DNA from: Acidobacteriota bacterium
GTDB lineage: Bacteria; Acidobacteriota; Thermoanaerobaculia; Multivoradales; J023
Reading direction: 5' to 3'
NCBI GenBank assembly: GCA_029263315.1
Contig: JAJCXR010000042.1
Location: 1 to 64,000, forward strand
DNA length: 64,000 nt
In this document: piece after piece, positions 15,993 to 25,031 of the stretch
Position numbering within the stretch: position 1 is the stretch's first letter
Layout of the letters: each line of letters opens with the position of its first letter
Notes under the pieces: model-generated
The model's input: only the letters and a program-made list of their open reading frames with translations
Database searches by the model: none
What the model was told of the DNA's origin: nothing
Translations under genes and position numbers: made by a program

Positions 15993-18485
15993 ATGAGAGT
16001 GCTCTTCTATCGATCCGCGGCGCCTGAGCCCGAGCTGCTGTGCGCCGCGCTGAAGGATTCTCGCTACGACCTCGACACCCAGCTCGAGGTCCCGAGAGCC
16101 TTGGCCGCCTTCGTCGAGCATCACCATCCACTGGTAATCCTCGACGCCCGTATGTCTTCGAATCTAGCCATCGACCTGTGCCGTCGGCTGCGCGCCATGG
16201 CTGCCCCGACGCCTTTCATTCTCGCCCTCGTCGACGACGATCAACCGAGCCTCAACGCCCTCGTGACGGCCGGCATCGACGACTTCCTCAGCCCACAGAT
16301 CAAAGCTAGGCACTTGGCGACGCGACTGCGTCTGGCCGCCGAGCGCCGACGTCGCACCACGCCGCTGCCGGATTCCGGCACAGCCGTGGCACCACCCTCG
16401 CCCGGCGAGGAACGGTTCCGCCGTCTTGTCGAGCTGTCCCCCGACATGGTGGCTTTGCATGAGGCGGGGCGGTGGGTATTCGTCAACCGCGCCACCGTCG
16501 ACCTGTTGGCCGCAACCTCCTACCGCGACCTGATCGGCTCGCCGGTGGAGAGGGTGATCGTCGAAGGTGAGGGGCTGTGCGAAGATCGGAGCCGCTTGCA
16601 GAGCGGCGCAAGGGCAGACGAACCGACCCAAGTAACGGTGGAGGATGGGCGCCTGCGGCGCTTCGACGGCTGCCTCGTCGACGTGGAATTCGTCAGCCTG
16701 CCGTCCACCTACCAGGGTCGTCCGGTCACCCAAGTCATGGCCCGAGATATCAGCCCTCGCAAACAAGCGGAAGACGCCCTGAGACGCTCAGAGCAGCGCT
16801 ACCGTGAGCTCTTCGAGGGCATTCCGGTGGGCGTCTATCGCCTTTCGATACGCGGCGAGCTGCGAAATTTCAACCGAGCGCTGGTCGATCTCCTGGCCTA
16901 TCCGGATCGCATCCAGCTGCTCGGTCTGGGCACCACAGAGCTCTACTTCGAAGAACCGGAAGTCGAGCGTTGGCGGCGATCGATGCAACAACACGGCCGG
17001 GTCGACAAATTCGAAACCCGCATCAAGCGCTTCGACGGCGAAGTGATCTGGGTACGCTCGACGACGCAGGAAATACGCGACGCCCAAGGTCAGCTCCTCG
17101 GTTACGAGGGAACGGCGGAAGACATCAGTGATCGGAAATCCGTCGAAGAGCGGTTGATCCACGATGCCCTCCACGACGCCTTGACCGGCCTGCCCAATCG
17201 GGTCCTGTTCATGGATCGGCTGGCCCTCAGCCTAGGGCACCGGGCGCGCAATCCGACCTATCGCTGCGCCGTCCTCTTCCTCGACCTCGATCGCTTCAAG
17301 ATGGTCAACGACAGTTTCGGCCACGCCACCGGCGATCTGCTCCTGCGACAGGCCAGCGGGCGCCTGCGCAGCTGTCTAAGACCGACCGACACCTTGGCAC
17401 GTCTCGGCGGCGACGAGTTTGGAGTTCTCCTCGACAACGTGCACGACGCCAGCAATGCGGTGCGGGTGGCCAAGCGCATCCAGAAGGAGCTGCGGGCCCC
17501 CTTCCATCTCGAAGGGCGGGAGGTCTTCTCCAGCGCCAGCATCGGCATCGCCCTGAGCGCCGAGGGCACCGCCGAGCCGGAGGAGCTGTTGCGCGACGCC
17601 GACACCGCCATGTACCGCGCCAAACAGCGGGGACGGGCCCGCTACGCCATCTTCGACGCCGAGATGCACGAGCAAGTGCGCCTGCAGCTTCACTTGGAGA
17701 CGGATTTCCGACGCGCCGTCGAAGCGGCTCAGATCGAAGTCTTCTATCAACCGATCATCGACTTGCAAAGCCTCGAGGTCGATGGCTTCGAAGCCTTGTT
17801 GCGGTGGCGTCATCCGCAGCGCGGTCTGGTGCCACCGGCGGATTTTCTGCCCCTGGCCGAGGAAACCAGTCTGATCTACCTGCTCGGACGCCAGACCCTC
17901 GACATCGCTTGCCAAGAGGCCGAGCGCTGGCGCACGGAGGGTTGGAGCCCGCGACCTCTGTTTGTCAGCGTCAATTTGTCGCCGGCCCAATTCGCCCAAC
18001 CGGATCTCGTCCATCAGGTGGAGGTGGCCTTGGGGAACAGTGGCCTGGCGGCGGATTGTTTACGTTTGGAAATCAGTGAGCAGGCCACCCTGGTGCATCC
18101 GGAATTGGTGCTCGGCACCCTGCAAGCCATCAAGACCTTGGGCGTCCACCTCTGCCTCGACAACTTCGGCACCGGCTACTCCTCCCTTTCGGTGTTGCAT
18201 CGTTTCCCCTTCGATAGTGTCAAGATCGATCGCTGGTGTGTGCGCGAGCTGGAACGGGATCAACGGGGTGCCGACTTGGTGGAAGGCATGCTCGGCCTGT
18301 GTCGTTGGAGACATCTCGAGACCTTGGCCCAGGGCATTGAAAAAGCCACCCAAAGCCATCGTCTAGCCACCATGCAATGCCAGCGGGGACAGGGATTCCT
18401 CTTCGCCCCGGCCTTGCCCGCCGACCAGCTACGCGCCTTTCTCGCCAGCCCCTTGGCGATGGAAGCCACGGTCGCTGAATCCTGA
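15993..18485 (+). CDS. Pseudo-receiver-PAS-PAS-GGDEF-EAL protein
   Basis: 830-residue c-di-GMP signalling protein, apparently cytoplasmic. Residues 1-118: receiver-like fold that keeps the Asp in VILDAR but lacks the acidic pair and the usual Lys-Pro, so phosphorylation is doubtful. Residues about 135-255 and 265-385: two PAS domains. GGDEF is intact at about 472-476, with the inhibitory RxxD site (RPTD) five residues before it, so an active, product-inhibited cyclase is expected. The EAL domain starts at about 600 (EALLRW) but carries DNFGTG instead of DDFGTG (about 723) and AQGIE instead of AEGVE (about 779). It has therefore lost an acidic residue thought to be catalytic and may only bind c-di-GMP. 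It sits 9 bases before the first importer permease, which suggests a shared transcript. Divergent from the kinase-SBP gene. Confidence 0.93.
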   Translation: MRVLFYRSAAPEPELLCAALKDSRYDLDTQLEVPRALAAFVEHHHPLVILDARMSSNLAIDLCRRLRAMAAPTPFILALVDDDQPSLNALVTAGIDDFLSPQIKARHLATRLRLAAERRRRTTPLPDSGTAVAPPSPGEERFRRLVELSPDMVALHEAGRWVFVNRATVDLLAATSYRDLIGSPVERVIVEGEGLCEDRSRLQSGARADEPTQVTVEDGRLRRFDGCLVDVEFVSLPSTYQGRPVTQVMARDISPRKQAEDALRRSEQRYRELFEGIPVGVYRLSIRGELRNFNRALVDLLAYPDRIQLLGLGTTELYFEEPEVERWRRSMQQHGRVDKFETRIKRFDGEVIWVRSTTQEIRDAQGQLLGYEGTAEDISDRKSVEERLIHDALHDALTGLPNRVLFMDRLALSLGHRARNPTYRCAVLFLDLDRFKMVNDSFGHATGDLLLRQASGRLRSCLRPTDTLARLGGDEFGVLLDNVHDASNAVRVAKRIQKELRAPFHLEGREVFSSASIGIALSAEGTAEPEELLRDADTAMYRAKQRGRARYAIFDAEMHEQVRLQLHLETDFRRAVEAAQIEVFYQPIIDLQSLEVDGFEALLRWRHPQRGLVPPADFLPLAEETSLIYLLGRQTLDIACQEAERWRTEGWSPRPLFVSVNLSPAQFAQPDLVHQVEVALGNSGLAADCLRLEISEQATLVHPELVLGTLQAIKTLGVHLCLDNFGTGYSSLSVLHRFPFDSVKIDRWCVRELERDQRGADLVEGMLGLCRWRHLETLAQGIEKATQSHRLATMQCQRGQGFLFAPALPADQLRAFLASPLAMEATVAES

Positions 18486-18494
18486 GCCCGAGCC

Positions 18495-19415
18495 GTGGTG
18501 ATCTTCATTCTGCGGCGCCTCGGTCAGTTGCTACCCGTCCTCTTGGGCGTCGTGACGTTGGTCTTCTTGCTACTGCATTTCATCCCCGGCGATCCGGTGG
18601 ACTTGATGCTCGGAGAGCAGGCCATGGCCACCGATCGGCAAGCCCTGCGCAGTGCCCTGGGCCTCGACCAACCCCTGTGGAAACAATACGGCAGGTACCT
18701 GTCGGGCCTGGTGCGCGGCGACCTGGGGCTCTCCGTGCACAGCCAACGATCGGTGAGCGCCGAGATCTGGAGCCGATTCCCGGCCAGCTTCGAGCTCATG
18801 GTCGGCGGTTTGGTCGTCGCTTTGGGGCTGGCTTTGCCCTTGGGCACGGCGGCGGCGCTGCGACCCCGTTCGTGGATCGACGGCGGCGCCATGGCGGTGT
18901 CGTTTCTCGGCGTCTCGATCCCTAATTTCTGGCTCGGCCCCTTGCTCATTCTCGCTTTCGCCGTACACCTGGACTGGCTTCCTGTCTCCGGACGCGGCAC
19001 TTGGCAGCATTTGGTGTTGCCAGCCATCACCCTGGGCACTGCCATGGCCGCCATGTTGTCGCGCCTGGTGCGGGCTTCGCTGCTCGATGCCCTGGGGGAC
19101 GACTATGTGCGTACTGCCCGCGCCAAGGGTTTGACGGCGAGCCGCGTCGTGCTCGGCCATGCCTTGCCCAACGCCTTGATCCCGGTGGTGACGGTGGTCG
19201 GTCTGCAAATCGGCGGTTTGCTCTCCGGCGCCATTATCACCGAAGCGGTATTCGCCTGGCCGGGCATCGGCTCGCTGCTGCTGGACGGGATCCAGAGCCG
19301 TGACTATCCCTTGGTGCAAGGATGCGTCCTGGTGGTGGCCTTGATCTATGTCTTGGTCAACCTGCTGACAGACATTCTCTACGCCTGGCTCGACCCGCGG
19401 GTGCGCTTGGCATGA
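18495..19415 (+). CDS. Oligopeptide/dipeptide ABC transporter permease, DppB type
   Basis: Inner-membrane permease of 306 residues in the Dpp/Opp/nickel importer family. The N-terminus FILRRLGQLLPVLLGV is typical of DppB, followed by a periplasmic segment and further membrane helices. The cytoplasmic EAA loop reads DDYVRTARAKGLTASRVV before HALPNALIPVV, for docking to the ATPase. It begins with GTG at 18495 (a second GTG follows at 18498); the ribosome binding site is weak, and coupling to the gene 9 bases upstream is likely. It ends in an ATGA overlap with the next permease. No binding-protein gene accompanies it. The imported substrate is probably a short peptide, but nothing in the sequence fixes it. 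Confidence 0.93.
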   Translation: MVIFILRRLGQLLPVLLGVVTLVFLLLHFIPGDPVDLMLGEQAMATDRQALRSALGLDQPLWKQYGRYLSGLVRGDLGLSVHSQRSVSAEIWSRFPASFELMVGGLVVALGLALPLGTAAALRPRSWIDGGAMAVSFLGVSIPNFWLGPLLILAFAVHLDWLPVSGRGTWQHLVLPAITLGTAMAAMLSRLVRASLLDALGDDYVRTARAKGLTASRVVLGHALPNALIPVVTVVGLQIGGLLSGAIITEAVFAWPGIGSLLLDGIQSRDYPLVQGCVLVVALIYVLVNLLTDILYAWLDPRVRLA

Positions 19416-20296
19416 AGGGCTCGGCCATACCGACCAAGCCATCACCTGTGGGGGGCCGGAGGCGCTGGCTCACCGCCCTGGGCCCGGCCGCCAGGGTCGG
19501 GGCACTGGGGCTGGCGCTCTTTGTTGTGGCGGCGCTGCTGGCGCCGTGGTTGGCGACCTCCGATCCGCTGGAGATCCGACTCGAAGAACAGCTACGCCCG
19601 CCGTCGGTCGACCACCCGCTGGGCCAAGACGGCAACGGCGCCGACATCCTCAGCCGCTTGCTCTTCGGGGCCCGAATTTCCCTCAGCATCGGTTTGACGG
19701 TGGTGCTCATATCGGCCTTCATCGGCATCACCGTCGGCCTGATTTCGGGCTACTACGGCGGCCCCTTGGACTCCCTGCTGATGCGCTTTGTGGACATTCT
19801 CTTAGCCTTCCCCGGCCTGCTCTTGGCGATCGCTCTCGTGGCCGTGCTGGGCCCGGCCCTGTCCAATGTGGTGCTGGCCTTGGCGGCCTTGGGATGGGTC
19901 GGTTTCGCTCGCTTGGTGCGGGGGCAAGTGATGGTCCTGAAGGAACGTCCCTTTGTCCTGGCGGCGCAGACATCCGGCGCCTCGGACGGCCGCATCCTCT
20001 TACTGCATGTGCTGCCCCATGTGCTGTCACCGGTTCTGGTACAGGCCACCTTCGGCATAGCGGGGGTGGTCCTGGCGGAGTCGTCCCTCGGCTTCCTGGG
20101 TTTGGGGGCGCCACCGGGCACCCCGAGCTGGGGGGCGATGCTCAGCGAGGGTCGCGATGTCTTGTTCATCGCCCCCCACGTCTCGATCTTTCCAGGTCTG
20201 GCCATCCTGCTCCTGGTGCTGGCGCTCAATTTTGTCGGCGATGGACTACGGGATCACCTCGACCCGCGGCGTCAAGGTCTGGGCGGAACATCCTGA
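19412..20296 (+). CDS. Oligopeptide/dipeptide ABC transporter permease, DppC type
   Basis: Second permease of the same importer, 294 residues, starting at the ATG at 19412 that overlaps the previous stop (ATGA). DppC hallmarks: an N-terminal helix (ALGLALFVVAALLAPWL), the soluble HPLGQDGNGADILSRLLFGA segment, ISLSIGLTVVLISAFIG, then the EAA loop KERPFVLAAQTSGASDGRI and HVLPHVLSPV. GFLGLGAPPGTPSWGAML follows, and it ends near NFVGDGLRDHLDPR. All are usual for this subunit, which pairs with the DppB-type protein to form the membrane channel. Its stop overlaps the next start in TGATG, so the permeases and the ATPase are translated in a coupled way. Confidence 0.95.
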   Translation: MKGSAIPTKPSPVGGRRRWLTALGPAARVGALGLALFVVAALLAPWLATSDPLEIRLEEQLRPPSVDHPLGQDGNGADILSRLLFGARISLSIGLTVVLISAFIGITVGLISGYYGGPLDSLLMRFVDILLAFPGLLLAIALVAVLGPALSNVVLALAALGWVGFARLVRGQVMVLKERPFVLAAQTSGASDGRILLLHVLPHVLSPVLVQATFGIAGVVLAESSLGFLGLGAPPGTPSWGAMLSEGRDVLFIAPHVSIFPGLAILLLVLALNFVGDGLRDHLDPRRQGLGGTS

Positions 20297-21279
20297 TGCC
20301 CGAGGTGGTTGACCCACGCGGCGACGGGACGATCTTGGCCCGCTTGCGGGGCGTCGAGATGGCTTTCCCTACCCGCGGTTGGTTGGGGGCCGAACCGCCG
20401 GTGAAGATCCTGCAGAATATCGACCTCGAGATCCGGGCGGGGGAAAGCTTGGCCCTGGTGGGGGAAAGTGGCGGCGGCAAGAGCACCCTGGCGCGCCTTC
20501 TCGTGGGTTTGCTGAAGGCCACCGCCGGCAGCGTCGAGGTGATGGGGTACGACCTGTCGCGCTTGCACCGCAACCAACGGTTGCCGTTGTATCGGCAACT
20601 CCAGATGGTCTTCCAAGACCCCAGCGGCAGCCTCGACGAACGTTGGCGAGGACGCGCCCTGTTGTCCGAGATGCGCCGTCTGCACGGCCTCGACGCCGAG
20701 GACGAGACGCTGATCCGCCTGTTGACGGAGGTCGGCCTATCCGCCGATACCCTGGAGCGATTTCCCCATCAGCTGAGCGGCGGCCAACGACAGCGCCTGG
20801 CTTTGGCCAGGGCCCTGGCCGTGGAGCCGCGGCTGTTGATCGCCGATGAGCCCGTCTCGGCCCTCGATCTCTCCACCCAGGCTCACATCCTGCGCCTGCT
20901 GCGACAGCTGCAGGCGCACCGCAACTTGACCCTGGTGCTGGTATCCCACGATCTGGAGACGGTGGCCGCCTGCTGCGACCGGGTGGCGGTCATGTACCTG
21001 GGTCGCATCGTCGAGGTCTTACCCGCCGGCCACCTGCGACGGGCTCGCCACCCATACAGCCGGGCCCTGTTGGACAGCCTGCCGTCGTCCCGGCCGTCGG
21101 AGCGGCGACTTCGACAGGCCATCGTCGGCGAAGCTCCCAGTTTTCGTCAACCACCCCCCGGTTGCCCCTTCCAACCCCGATGCGGCGTCGCCGAAGCGCG
21201 CTGCCGGCAGCAGGTCCCGGTCCTGGAAGCCGACGCTGACGGCAACCGGTTGGCGTGTCACTATCCGCTGAGCTCTTAG
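20296..21279 (+). CDS. Oligopeptide/dipeptide ABC transporter ATPase, DppF type
   Basis: 327-residue nucleotide-binding subunit. Walker A is GESGGGKST, the Q-loop is in MVFQDPSGSLDERW, the signature is LSGGQRQRLALARAL, Walker B is LLIADEPVSALD, and the switch His is in VLVSHDLE. The C-terminal oligo_HPY extension is CPFQPRC...CRQQVP...LACHYP with its conserved Cys. The arrangement matches the DppF/OppF partner. Most such importers have two different ATPases and a binding protein. Here only one ATPase is present, so it must act as a homodimer or with a partner elsewhere. Starts in a TGATG overlap with the DppC-type gene. A rhodanese gene converges 19 bases downstream. Confidence 0.95.
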   Translation: MPEVVDPRGDGTILARLRGVEMAFPTRGWLGAEPPVKILQNIDLEIRAGESLALVGESGGGKSTLARLLVGLLKATAGSVEVMGYDLSRLHRNQRLPLYRQLQMVFQDPSGSLDERWRGRALLSEMRRLHGLDAEDETLIRLLTEVGLSADTLERFPHQLSGGQRQRLALARALAVEPRLLIADEPVSALDLSTQAHILRLLRQLQAHRNLTLVLVSHDLETVAACCDRVAVMYLGRIVEVLPAGHLRRARHPYSRALLDSLPSSRPSERRLRQAIVGEAPSFRQPPPGCPFQPRCGVAEARCRQQVPVLEADADGNRLACHYPLSS

Positions 21280-21298
21280 CCACAACCTGTCGAGTCGC

Positions 21299-21859
21299 TC
21301 ACGGCTCGTCTGCGGCCGGAACCTGGCGGTGCAGCTCCGATTCCAGCAGACGCCCCCAAAATCGATCGTAGGGATGGACTCCCTCCGTCGGTCGGCCATC
21401 CTGCTCCAGGGGTAGGCCCCGATTGGCCCACTCGAAAATGGAGCCCTCCAGATTGCGCACCGACGAATACCCCTGGGCCTGCAGGCGCTCGGCCATCAGC
21501 GAAGAACGATAACCCACCGAGCAGTAGACGACGATGGGTTGATCTTTCGCCACCTCAGCACCGAGTTGCGGCGCCGTGAGGCTCGGGTCGAGGCGTCGGG
21601 CCCCCGGCAGGTGACTGACGGCATACTCCTCCGCCTGTCGCACATCGAGTAGGAGAGGCCGCGAAGGAGCACCCGGAGGGAGGTCTTGCAGCTCTTTGAC
21701 TAGATCCTCGACGGACACCTGAGGCACCTGCGGAAAGCGTTGACGGATTTCCTGCCGGACCGTCGGCCAGTTGGCGAGACGGCGCCAGCTCTGGTACGCC
21801 CAGGTTAGGCATATCGCCAACAGTGGGACGACGATGAAGTATTTGGTCCGGCTCGCCAT
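21299..21859 (-). CDS. Membrane-anchored rhodanese-domain protein
   Basis: 186-residue protein with an N-terminal membrane anchor (YFIVVPLLAICLTWAY) and a single rhodanese domain: PLLLDVRQAEEYAVSHLPGA, then the active-site loop YCSVGYRS with the catalytic Cys, then LEGSIFEWANRGLPL. Such domains transfer sulfane sulfur to thiol acceptors; the partner here is unknown. The C-terminal VHPYDRFWGRLLE is seen in similar membrane rhodaneses. The catalytic domain may face the periplasm or the cytoplasm; sequence alone does not settle it. It converges with the importer ATPase gene and shares a 224-base divergent gap with the kinase gene at 22084. Confidence 0.9.
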   Translation of the reverse strand: MASRTKYFIVVPLLAICLTWAYQSWRRLANWPTVRQEIRQRFPQVPQVSVEDLVKELQDLPPGAPSRPLLLDVRQAEEYAVSHLPGARRLDPSLTAPQLGAEVAKDQPIVVYCSVGYRSSLMAERLQAQGYSSVRNLEGSIFEWANRGLPLEQDGRPTEGVHPYDRFWGRLLESELHRQVPAADEP

Positions 21860-22083
21860 GCTGACATGTTATCCGGAATCGCTGGGCACGGCTCCACGTA
21901 GCGAGATGGGTCGCCGCCATGGTCGAGCTGAGACCCGATGCCGGACGAAACCTTTGCTGCTCGGTTTACATCCAATAGGACGTCTCGGACGGATCAACGG
22001 TCATTCGGGCCAAAATGGGGTAAATTGCATCTCCGCCGTCCAAGAGCTGCGCCGAAGGGCTCGTTTCCGTTTCGAGGTATGCC

Positions 22084-24381
22084 ATGTCGACCACGACACT
22101 ACTGCAGATACAGCCCAGCTCCGAATTCCCCTATCGCATCGACCGGGTTGCGGGCGAAGGCGCCATGGGCATCGTCTATCGGGCCACCGATATCAACCTG
22201 GCTCGATCTGTGGCCATCAAGATCTTGAAGACGGACAGCGACTCCCAACTGGCCGCTGGCAGTGAAACACGCCAGCGTTTCCTGCAAGAGGCCCGGGCCG
22301 CCGCCACCCTGACGCACCCCGGCGTGACGACCGTCTACCAGATCGGTCACTTGGACGACCGCCCTTTCATCGTCATGGAATGGGTCGAAGGGATCACCCT
22401 CGAGGAGGCGGTGCAACGCCAAGGGCCGCTGCACCTGGAACGGGCCATCGCCTACATGACGGATCTGCTCGAGGTGCTGGACGCAGCCCACAGCGTGGGT
22501 GTCGTCCACCGGGACATCAAACCGGCCAATTTGATGGTCATGGGCGATGGTCGCCTCAAGGTGATGGATTTCGGCATCGCCCAATTGCAAGACAGCGACC
22601 TGGTGCAGACCATGGCCGGGTCCGTCCTCGCCACCCCCAGCTTCGCGTCGCCGGAACAAATGCAAGGCTTCAAGGTGGACGGCCGCTCCGACCTGTTCTC
22701 GACGGCGGTGGTTTTCTACCACTTGCTGACCGGCTCCCTGCCCTGGAAGCGAGACAATCTGATGCAGTTCATCCAAGCCCTGTTGCAGGAGCCCCACGAA
22801 CCGGTGCGATCCCATCGCCCCGAGCTGCCGATCCTCGTCGAGTCCTGGTTCAGCAGCGCCTTGGAACGGCAACGGGAAAAGCGTTTCGGCGACGCCAAAG
22901 CCATGGCCCGCAGCTTGCTCGCCCTGGTGCCAGGGAAATCCGACAGTGGCACCCGGCCCGATGGCGGCCGGGCGAGTCGTAGCTTGGCAGGGGCCCTGAC
23001 TCTGCGGGAGACGGCACAGGCGCTGGCCGAGACATCGGTGCTGACGACGCCGCCCGCCACCATTTATGTGGCTGAGGACGCCCGCTCCCCATGGCAGATG
23101 TTGGCCGAGCTGCTGCGCTCTTGGCAAGAGCAAACCCCGGGCACCATGGACCGTGACGCCTTCTTGGCCAAGCTCCTGGACAAGCCGATCCACACCGCCG
23201 CCTTCGCCGGGGCGGCCCTCTTCGGCAACCACTGCCTTCTGGTGGAAGGCGGAGTCGTGCTGTCATTGATCGATGTGGAAACCGGCCAGGTCGTCGACCA
23301 CGGTCAGTTGCAAGCCTCGGCGCCGGTGCGTTTGTTCTTTCTCCCCCCCGTCCACGGCGAGGGCCTGTTATTCCTGCTGGCGGGCCTGCTGAGCCCCGGC
23401 AAGACCCATCACCGAAACTTGGACTCTTTGGTGGTCAAGCTGCCGGCCTTGATCGCCAAGCTGCAAAGCGAAGGCTTCGAAGGCATCGTCGCCCTGCAGG
23501 GCTCCGAGGTTGCCGCCTACCTGCTGCTGCTGGCCGGCAAGGCCGAGCTGGCGCTGCTCTCCAACGGCTGGGCGGATGATCCCCGACAAACCGACTGGTC
23601 CCATTGGCTGGCCCATCAGTCGGTCAAGGCGCGGGTCTTCGAGTCCGGCCCTCGGCCGCCGGATTTCTGGTTCCATTACGCCTATAAAAACCGAGAAGTG
23701 GTGCTCGAGGAAGTCTTGGGCTTGCCCAAACCACAGGGTAAGGGGTCCTCCGCCATCACCTTGGTCTCCGCCTTCGACGCCTTGGATCGGGTCGACGGCC
23801 GCCTGTTTCGTCTCGACACCGGTGAGCCGGCCTGCCCACGGGAGCCCATTTGCCTTCGCGATTCGCCGGCCTTCCGGATTCTGGATTGGATGGTCGATGA
23901 CCTACCGCGGCTGTTGATCGAGCGCCAGCGGGCCAAACCATGGAAATACCTTGCCGATTGGCTGCTGCAAATCCACCGGGGCAAGCTACACACCGCTCTC
24001 GAGCGTCCCGGCCAGGGGATGAGCGACCCCTTCGACGTGGTCACCGAGAACGAGCAGGGCAAGGTGCTGCATCTCGCCCAGCGTCTCGACATCCCCAGCG
24101 TCGACACCATGCAACGTTTCATCGATCGGGTCATCGCCGCCAAAGAGGCGCGGCGCAAGGGCGGCGACATCGGTGGCGTCCTGGTGATCAGCCCCAAGTT
24201 CCCCGGTGACGTGCTCGACCTCTACCGCAGTTACCTCAACCGCGGCTTCGGCAATCAGCTGCTCGGCCTCGATAAGTCCATGGGCTATGAGGGTTTTGTG
24301 AGAATGTCCGCACGGCGGGGCTTCCATCTGTTGTTGGTGGAAGAAACCTCTTCCGGCCTACAACCCCTATTCCACTATTGA
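22084..24381 (+). CDS. Ser/Thr kinase with large unassigned C-terminal half
   Basis: 765 residues. The Hanks-type kinase domain spans about 17-285: GEGAMGIVYRA, Lys in VAIKILK, HRDIKPANLM (about 142-151), MDFGIAQ, ATPSFASPEQ. All catalytic residues are visible, so an active kinase is expected. There is no membrane helix: the protein appears soluble, with no PASTA or other external sensor. Residues 300-765 match no family I can name. They include a conserved-looking block around LLVEGGVVLSLIDVETGQVV and a final domain (about 645-765) with alternating strands and helices (GGVLVISPKFPG, GFHLLLVEE), perhaps a sensor of nucleotide or nuclease-like fold. A low-molecular-weight phosphatase gene follows 176 bases downstream on the same strand. 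The target is unknown. Confidence 0.9.
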   Translation: MSTTTLLQIQPSSEFPYRIDRVAGEGAMGIVYRATDINLARSVAIKILKTDSDSQLAAGSETRQRFLQEARAAATLTHPGVTTVYQIGHLDDRPFIVMEWVEGITLEEAVQRQGPLHLERAIAYMTDLLEVLDAAHSVGVVHRDIKPANLMVMGDGRLKVMDFGIAQLQDSDLVQTMAGSVLATPSFASPEQMQGFKVDGRSDLFSTAVVFYHLLTGSLPWKRDNLMQFIQALLQEPHEPVRSHRPELPILVESWFSSALERQREKRFGDAKAMARSLLALVPGKSDSGTRPDGGRASRSLAGALTLRETAQALAETSVLTTPPATIYVAEDARSPWQMLAELLRSWQEQTPGTMDRDAFLAKLLDKPIHTAAFAGAALFGNHCLLVEGGVVLSLIDVETGQVVDHGQLQASAPVRLFFLPPVHGEGLLFLLAGLLSPGKTHHRNLDSLVVKLPALIAKLQSEGFEGIVALQGSEVAAYLLLLAGKAELALLSNGWADDPRQTDWSHWLAHQSVKARVFESGPRPPDFWFHYAYKNREVVLEEVLGLPKPQGKGSSAITLVSAFDALDRVDGRLFRLDTGEPACPREPICLRDSPAFRILDWMVDDLPRLLIERQRAKPWKYLADWLLQIHRGKLHTALERPGQGMSDPFDVVTENEQGKVLHLAQRLDIPSVDTMQRFIDRVIAAKEARRKGGDIGGVLVISPKFPGDVLDLYRSYLNRGFGNQLLGLDKSMGYEGFVRMSARRGFHLLLVEETSSGLQPLFHY

Positions 24382-24557
24382 CCGGGGACCGCCCGCCACC
24401 ATCGACTCGACAAACAGCTCTTGACCCCAGACAAAAAGCGAGATAAACCCAGGGATCGTTTTTTGTGACCTGCGATGTCAGGCTTCCGGAACCGACGGCG
24501 CTGACCCGCGAGCCAGGCGCTTCGTCACCGCCATAGCCTCAGCTGGAGACCCCGAGC

Positions 24558-25031
24558 ATGGCCCCCAAGAGAGTCCTTTTTGTCTGCATGGGAAATATCT
24601 GTCGCTCCCCCGCCGCCGAATCCGTCTTGCAGCATTTGATACGGGACAAGGGCCTCGAAGCCGAGATTGAGGTCGATTCAGCGGGCACCGATGCCTACCA
24701 CGTCGGCGAGCCGGCCGATGTCCGCATGTGCCAGGCGGCCAACCGCCGTGGCTATAGGTTGTCCAGCCTCGCCCGCCAAGTGCAGCGCCAAGATCTCGAC
24801 GACTTCGATCTCATTTTGGCCATGGATCGCAGCAATCTGCGCCGTCTGCAGGGCTTGGCCGGTAGCCTGCCGAGTAACCTGGTGCTGCTCAGCAGCTACC
24901 TCGAAGCGGACGAGCCGATCGATGTTCCCGACCCCTATTATGGCGATGAGCGTGGCTTCGAAATCGTGCTCGACCTGATCGAGCAAGCCTGCCCGGCGAT
25001 TCTCGACGATCTCCTGGCCCAAGAGCGTTAA
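24558..25031 (+). CDS. Low-molecular-weight protein tyrosine phosphatase
   Basis: 157-residue cytoplasmic phosphatase with the family length and motifs: the phosphate loop VCMGNICRSP (Cys nucleophile, CX5R then Ser) near the N-terminus, SAGTDAYHVG after it, and the general-acid Asp in VPDPYYGDE near residue 128. Such enzymes act on tyrosine-phosphorylated proteins, and relatives act as arsenate reductases; the DPYYG acid loop supports phosphatase activity. Start ATG 24558 with CTGGAG about 10 bases before it. It follows the Ser/Thr kinase gene, but LMW enzymes normally do not reverse Ser/Thr phosphorylation, so a working pair is only a guess. Its TAA stop lies within the left end of an intergenic repeat. 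Confidence 0.95.
   Translation: MAPKRVLFVCMGNICRSPAAESVLQHLIRDKGLEAEIEVDSAGTDAYHVGEPADVRMCQAANRRGYRLSSLARQVQRQDLDDFDLILAMDRSNLRRLQGLAGSLPSNLVLLSSYLEADEPIDVPDPYYGDERGFEIVLDLIEQACPAILDDLLAQER

Noticed and set aside
24430..24470. T-run after the second kinase gene as a terminator
   Set aside because: A TTTTTT run is present but no adequate stem precedes it.
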